From NCBI GenBank assembly GCA_031288935.1, contig JAITQL010000181.1, positions 1-9,105 of the forward strand: a DNA stretch of 9,105 nucleotides. The letters are read 5' to 3'. The DNA is from Tannerella sp. Its GTDB lineage: Bacteria; Bacteroidota; Bacteroidia; Bacteroidales; Tannerellaceae. Made by a program: the position numbers and the translations under genes. The notes under the pieces are model-generated. The model was not told the DNA's origin. It saw only the letters and a list, made by a program, of their open reading frames with translations, and did no database searches. This document shows positions 5,511 to 9,105 of the stretch, in pieces. The stretch's first letter is position 1. The number at the start of each line of letters is the position of its first letter.

Positions 5511-6572
5511 ATGGAAAATACGGTATCGAAAGCGCCCCTGCTGGGCATGACACTGGCAGAGTTGAAAGACGTGGCTGCGCAGACCGGATTGCCGGCATAT
5601 GCTGCCGGACAGCTGGCAGACTGGATATACAGGAAGAAAGCCGGCTCGATTGCGGAGATGACAAACATAGCGGCGGCCAAACGCGCGGCGCTTGAAGCGT
5701 CGTATGAAGTGGGCGCTTATCCGCCGGGCGAGCGGATGCAATCTGCAGACGGCGCCGTGAAATACCTCTTCGCACTGGCCTCCGGCCGGTCGGTCGAGAC
5801 CGTGTTCATCCCGGCTGAAGAACGGGCGACGCTGTGTGTGTCTTCACAGGCGGGATGCAAAATGAACTGCCTGTTTTGCATGACAGGCAAGCAGGGTTTT
5901 GCCGGTAATCTGACGGCGCACGAGATCATCAATCAGATTCACTCGGCGCCGGAGGCTGCACAGTTAACCAACGTGGTTTTCATGGGGATGGGCGAGCCGT
6001 TCGACAATGCGGATGCGCTGTTTAAAGCGCTGGAAATCCTGACGGCTCCGTATGGTTACGGCTGGAGTCCGAAACGCATAACCGTCTCGACGGTGGGCGT
6101 GATGAGCGGGTTGCAGCGTTTTCTGGACGAAAGCGCCTGCCACCTGGCCGTCAGCCTTCATTCGCCTTATCCGGAGGAACGCCTGGCGCTCATGCCGGCA
6201 GAAAGGGCTTTTCCGGCGGAACAGGTCATCCGCCTGATCAAGCAATACGACTTTGCACATCAGCGGCGCGTTTCGTTTGAATACATCCTGTTTGAACGTA
6301 AAAACGATTCGCCGGCGCATGCCAGGGCATTAGCCCGTTTGCTGCGCGGCATCCCCTGCCGGGTCAACCTGATTCGCTTCCATGCCGTTCCCGGCGTTCC
6401 CCTGCAATGCAGCAGCCCGGAACAAATGGAACTCTTCCGCGATACGCTGAACGGGAAGGGCGTTCTCTGCACCATTCGCCTCTCCAGGGGAGAAGACATC
6501 CTGGCTGCCTGCGGCATGTTGTCCGGCAGGCAAGTTCACGAAAGTACAAACCTGACTTTGATTAAAAGATAA
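5511..6572 (+). CDS. rlmN: Dual-specificity RNA methyltransferase RlmN (23S rRNA A2503, radical SAM)
   Basis: This 353-residue cytoplasmic enzyme methylates C2 of adenosine 2503 in 23S rRNA; in E. coli the homologue also acts on A37 of some tRNAs. The radical-SAM cluster motif CxxxCxxC is CKMNCLFC, with Cys116, Cys120 and Cys123, inside the signature SSQAGCKMNCLFCMTGKQGF. Cys109 (in TLCVSSQ) and Cys334 (in EDILAACGML) correspond to the two catalytic cysteines of E. coli RlmN, Cys118 and Cys355, which separates RlmN from ordinary radical-SAM proteins. The SAM-binding GMGEP motif and the SLHSP strand are present. The N-terminal helical region (LKDVAAQTGLPAYAAGQLADWIYRK) is the usual RNA-binding domain. 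Length is normal, and the start at 5511 keeps this whole domain. The stop overlaps the dpp11 start (TAATG), so the two are translationally coupled. The gene sits 3 bp after the stop of a coding remnant. Confidence 0.97.
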   Translation: MENTVSKAPLLGMTLAELKDVAAQTGLPAYAAGQLADWIYRKKAGSIAEMTNIAAAKRAALEASYEVGAYPPGERMQSADGAVKYLFALASGRSVETVFIPAEERATLCVSSQAGCKMNCLFCMTGKQGFAGNLTAHEIINQIHSAPEAAQLTNVVFMGMGEPFDNADALFKALEILTAPYGYGWSPKRITVSTVGVMSGLQRFLDESACHLAVSLHSPYPEERLALMPAERAFPAEQVIRLIKQYDFAHQRRVSFEYILFERKNDSPAHARALARLLRGIPCRVNLIRFHAVPGVPLQCSSPEQMELFRDTLNGKGVLCTIRLSRGEDILAACGMLSGRQVHESTNLTLIKR

Positions 6573-6574
6573 TG
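6570..6574 (+). promoter_or_regulatory. TAATG stop-start overlap (rlmN to dpp11)
   Basis: The TAA stop of rlmN (6570-6572) and the ATG of dpp11 (6572-6574) share one base. This arrangement usually allows terminating ribosomes to restart on the next gene. The DPP11 signal peptide begins exactly at this ATG, which confirms the start. Confidence 0.8.
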
Positions 6575-8731
6575 AATACAAACAGATGGCAAATCATTCT
6601 GATCAGTTTGCTGCTGACAGGATATGCACGGGCGGACGAAGGCATGTGGCCGCTTCCGCTGCTGTATCAGCGTTCGGCCGAGATGCGGGCGTCAGGGCTG
6701 AAACTGCAGGAGCATGACATTTACAGTCCCGACTCGACGTCGCTGAAAGACGCCGTCGTGCTGTTCGGCAGCGGGTGTACCGGCGAAATCATCTCGTCCG
6801 AGGGGTTGGTACTGACCAACCATCATTGCGGATACAGCATGATTCAGTCGCACAGTACGCTGGAGCACGATTATCTGACCGACGGGTTCTGGGCGGCTTC
6901 GCGCAGGGAAGAGTTGCCCTGTCCCGGACTGACGGTGACGCTTGTTGAAAAGATAGAAGACGTCACGGAGTACGTAAAAAAAGAACTGGAGAAAGATACC
7001 GACCCGCAGTCGATGAACTATCTTTCCCCTGCGTACCTGAACGGCCTGGCAAAGCAATTTGCCGGGGAGAACGCATTGCGGGAACACGCGGGAATGGATG
7101 TAGAAATCAAGGCGTTTTATGGAGGAAACCAGTATTACCTGTTCACCAAAAAGGTCTATTCGGATGTCCGTTTCGTCGGGGCGCCCCCTTCGTCCATCGG
7201 AAAGTTCGGCGCGGATACGGACAACTGGATGTGGCCGCGCCACACCGGAGACTTCTCCCTCTTCCGGGTCTATGCCGACGTACACGGGAATCCGGCCGCA
7301 TACGCCGAATCGAATATTCCGCTTCATCCCAAACGCTGGTTCACCCTTTCGCTCAAAGGTGTTGAGGAAGGCGATTTCGCCATGATGATCGGTTTTCCGG
7401 GACGGACAAACCAGTATTACACGTCGTGGGAAGTAGCCGAACGGCGCGACATCGACAATACCGTGCGGATTCATTTCCGCGAGCTGCGCCAGCAGGCCAT
7501 GCTCGAAGAGATGCTGAAAGACCCGGCCGTGCGGCTTCAGTATGCAGGGAAATATGCGGGTTCGACGAATGCGTATAAAAACGCCATCGGGTCGAACTGG
7601 GCGATCCGGCAGCAATCGTTCGAAGCCGTTAAGGAAGCCCGGCAGGAACGGTTGTATCAATGGGCAAAACAGAACCGGCGCGAAGAGTATGTGCAGGCGA
7701 TAGACGCTATCGGGCAGACGGTGGCCGGACGCGCAGACCTGCGCCTGCGCAGCTGGGTGCTGGACGAAGCCATCATCCGGGGAATTGAATTTGCAAACAT
7801 ACCCGCCGACTTTCAGGCCGTTGTCAGCGCCTTGCAGGGAAAGGACAGGGACGAACAGCAACGGCAGTTGCGTGAACTGGAAAAGGCCTTCCACCGTTTC
7901 GCCAACCGGAACTATGCGCCGGCAGTCGACCGTAAAATCGCCGCTATCCTGCTGGGCGAATACATGCGGTGGATTCCCGCCGACAGGCAGCCGGCCTGTT
8001 TCGACGTGATTCGCAGGCGGTACAAAGGCAATGCAGGCCGTTTTGTGGATGCACTTTTCGAGCAGTCCGTCTTCGGCAGCGAGCAGAACCTGAACCGTTT
8101 CCTGAGCCGTCCCTCCGCCAAGAAGCTGCAACGCGATCCCCTGATCCTTTTTGCCAAAGCCATGCAGGACGAAAAAACAAAACTGGCGGAGGCGCTCAAG
8201 GCTTTTGACGCCGGTTATGCCGGCGCTCACCGGAGTTACGTGAAAGGGTTGCTGGAGATGGAACGGGAACAGGTGCATTTCCCCGATGCAAATCTTTCCA
8301 TGCGATTGACCTACGGCCAGGTGAAGGGATACAAGCCGCGCGATGCCGTCTACCTCACGCATCAAACGACGCTGGACGGCGTGATGGCCAAAGAAGATGC
8401 CGACAACTGGGAATTTGTCGTACCCCCGCGCCTGAAAACCCTGTACGAAACAAAGGACTTCGACCGCTACCGTTTGCCGGACGGCCGGATGCCCGTTTGC
8501 TTCTCTGCCACAACGCACACCACCGGAGGCAATTCCGGCAGTCCCGTAATGAACGGTTACGGCGAATTAATCGGCATCAACTTCGACCGCAACTGGGAAG
8601 GCGTGGGCGGAGACATTCAGTACATCCCCGAATACCAGCGAAGCATCATTGTAGACATACGGTATGTCCTTTTTATCATCGACCGGTATGCCGGAGCCGG
8701 ATACCTGCTACAGGAGATGGATCTTCGCTGA
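6572..8731 (+). CDS. dpp11: Dipeptidyl-peptidase 11 (S46 family, Asp/Glu-specific), secreted
   Basis: This 719-residue periplasmic serine peptidase removes dipeptides with Asp or Glu in second position from peptide N-termini. The signal peptide is residues 1-21 (hydrophobic IILISLLL, cleavage ARA before Asp22); the mature start DEGMW fits the family. The catalytic triad is His85 (TNHHCGY), Asp227 (HTGDF) and Ser655 (GGNSGSP), the same numbers as in P. gingivalis DPP11. Arg673 (FDRNWEG, 18 residues after Ser655) is the residue that gives acidic P1 specificity; DPP7 has Gly there. The substrate N-terminus binding residues Asn218, Trp219, Asn333 and Asp672 are also present. Cys68 and Cys86 may form a disulfide near the active site. 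No C-terminal sorting domain is seen, which supports a periplasmic location. The ATG overlaps the rlmN stop by one base and no Shine-Dalgarno stands out, so translation probably depends on rlmN. Family knowledge: such enzymes serve peptide-fermenting Bacteroidales. Confidence 0.96.
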   Translation: MNTNRWQIILISLLLTGYARADEGMWPLPLLYQRSAEMRASGLKLQEHDIYSPDSTSLKDAVVLFGSGCTGEIISSEGLVLTNHHCGYSMIQSHSTLEHDYLTDGFWAASRREELPCPGLTVTLVEKIEDVTEYVKKELEKDTDPQSMNYLSPAYLNGLAKQFAGENALREHAGMDVEIKAFYGGNQYYLFTKKVYSDVRFVGAPPSSIGKFGADTDNWMWPRHTGDFSLFRVYADVHGNPAAYAESNIPLHPKRWFTLSLKGVEEGDFAMMIGFPGRTNQYYTSWEVAERRDIDNTVRIHFRELRQQAMLEEMLKDPAVRLQYAGKYAGSTNAYKNAIGSNWAIRQQSFEAVKEARQERLYQWAKQNRREEYVQAIDAIGQTVAGRADLRLRSWVLDEAIIRGIEFANIPADFQAVVSALQGKDRDEQQRQLRELEKAFHRFANRNYAPAVDRKIAAILLGEYMRWIPADRQPACFDVIRRRYKGNAGRFVDALFEQSVFGSEQNLNRFLSRPSAKKLQRDPLILFAKAMQDEKTKLAEALKAFDAGYAGAHRSYVKGLLEMEREQVHFPDANLSMRLTYGQVKGYKPRDAVYLTHQTTLDGVMAKEDADNWEFVVPPRLKTLYETKDFDRYRLPDGRMPVCFSATTHTTGGNSGSPVMNGYGELIGINFDRNWEGVGGDIQYIPEYQRSIIVDIRYVLFIIDRYAGAGYLLQEMDLR

Positions 8732-8744
8732 CCGTCGCGCCGCG

Positions 8745-8776
8745 GTCAATGCCGTCCATTGAAGGGCAACGCCTTC
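8745..8776. repeat. Dispersed double-hairpin repeat, copy B
   Basis: Second copy of the element at 2473-2505. Hairpin TCAATG / CATTGA is at 8746-8751 with 8757-8762 (loop ccgtc). It overlaps a second hairpin GAAGG / CCTTC at 8761-8765 with 8772-8776. It begins 13 bp after the dpp11 stop. Sequence between the second pair of arms (gcaacg) differs from copy A. Confidence 0.6.
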
Positions 8777-8820
8777 GAGAATGGAGAATGAAATACCGCG
8801 CCCCGTCATTCTCCATTCTC
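8777..8820 (+). terminator. 14-bp perfect hairpin after dpp11, possible terminator
   Basis: The stem GAGAATGGAGAATG (8777-8790) pairs perfectly with 8807-8820 across a 16-base loop. Each arm is a tandem duplication of a 7-mer (GAGAATG twice; CATTCTC twice). The downstream sequence atttctcaattc is only moderately T-rich and the loop is long, so termination is plausible rather than certain. It is the only good candidate to end the rlmN-dpp11 transcript. Confidence 0.5.
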
Positions 8821-8889
8821 ATTTCTCAATTCATACAAGGATATTTTCACCCATGATCCGCATATTGCGAATCATTCTCAATTCTCAAT

Positions 8890-9013
8890 TCATCCCGTCG
8901 GGGATGGGAGTTCGGTAGAAAACCGTTCCCGACTGCCCTCTCGCATCCCGTACGGGATGCAACATCAACGGGCGCCATTTATCTCTACCGAACTCCCATT
9001 CCTCACGGAATGG
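8890..9013. repeat. 124-bp symmetric nested palindromic element (possible MITE or structured RNA)
   Basis: The outer arms ATGGGAGTTCGGTAGA (8904-8919) and TCTACCGAACTCCCAT (8984-8999) are perfect 16-bp inverted repeats. With flanks, the inverted ends 8890-8919 and 8984-9013 agree at 25 of 30 positions. Each end also folds into its own small hairpin: CATCCC gtcg GGGATG (8891-8906) and CCATTCC tcac GGAATGG (8996-9013). Between the arms lies a perfect 18-bp palindrome, GCATCCCGTACGGGATGC (8943-8960). No open frame inside makes sense. It could be a non-autonomous transposable element or a transcribed structured RNA. Confidence 0.7.
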
Positions 9014-9040
9014 CGGCGCGGTGACCGACCGCACACGCCG

Positions 9041-9055
9041 GAACACGGAGTGTTC
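9041..9055. repeat. Small hairpin GAACAC / GTGTTC
   Basis: A 6-bp perfect stem with a 3-base loop (gga). It lies between the nested palindrome and the final hairpin. No T-tract follows. Confidence 0.4.
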
Positions 9056-9066
9056 AATGTGCTTAA

Positions 9067-9093
9067 CCCCCAATGAAGCGCAGCGATTGGGGG
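9067..9093. repeat. Hairpin CCCCCAAT / ATTGGGGG at right edge
   Basis: An 8-bp perfect stem (9067-9074 with 9086-9093) encloses an 11-base loop, followed by ctgcacgggtgc to the window end. It is probably part of another intergenic repeat continuing outside. Confidence 0.5.
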
Positions 9094-9105
9094 CTGCACG
9101 GGTGC

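Larger units (their letters stand above)
8732..9105. other. 374-bp repeat-rich non-coding region at the right edge
   Basis: No convincing gene. It holds, in order: a dispersed hairpin repeat (8745-8776), a long-stem hairpin (8777-8820), AT-rich sequence with repeated CTCAATTC words (8822-8890), a nested palindromic element (8890-9013), and two further small hairpins (9041-9055, 9067-9093). The density of inverted repeats suggests several repeat elements lying side by side, possibly continuing past the window. Confidence 0.7.

Noticed and set aside
6692..8518. Long open frame (608 codons) on the minus strand
   Set aside because: It is antisense to dpp11, whose catalytic residues and signal peptide are all intact. 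The antisense product has no recognisable domain; it is open because of the codon bias of the real gene.
8885..9073. Minus-strand frame of 62 codons
   Set aside because: It lies over the nested palindrome, and its sequence is determined by the inverted repeats.

Overview
The window looks like chromosomal DNA of a Bacteroidales bacterium (phylum Bacteroidota) with roughly even GC/AT content. Evidence: a DPP11-type S46 peptidase that aligns residue for residue with the Porphyromonas gingivalis numbering, a Bacteroidota-style membrane-anchored SurA_N/parvulin protein of 710 residues, a long secreted TPR protein, a start-proximal promoter of the TAnnTTTG type, and gene starts with no clear Shine-Dalgarno sequence. 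Genus cannot be named from the sequence.

Layout. Positions 1-2328 hold two minus-strand genes: a ROK-family sugar kinase (2328 to 1366), then after 52 bp a secreted TPR protein (1313 to beyond the left edge, so only its first 437 codons are visible). Positions 2329-3146 are an 818-bp divergent intergenic region full of short hairpin repeats, ending in an 8-bp tandem array and a promoter for the next gene. Positions 3147-5279 (+) encode a PpiD-like periplasmic folding factor, closed by a strong intrinsic terminator with a 17-bp perfect stem. Between that terminator and rlmN is an open, coding-looking stretch without a start codon (about 5352-5507), probably the remnant 3' end of a lost gene. 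rlmN (5511-6572, +) and dpp11 (6572-8731, +) overlap by one base (TAATG) and form one operon. Positions 8732-9105 are non-coding and rich in inverted repeats, including a symmetric 124-bp nested palindrome whose terminal hairpins differ by compensatory base changes.

How the genes fit together. They are mostly housekeeping or nutritional. The ROK kinase phosphorylates a hexose on entry to glycolysis or amino-sugar metabolism. The PpiD-like protein assists folding of exported proteins. RlmN methylates A2503 of 23S rRNA. DPP11 cuts acidic dipeptides from peptides in the periplasm, feeding amino-acid catabolism. I see no phage, transposase, CRISPR, toxin-antitoxin or defence genes. The least ordinary content is in the intergenic repeats: at least two families have two copies each in this window, and one nested palindrome could be a non-autonomous mobile element or a structured RNA.
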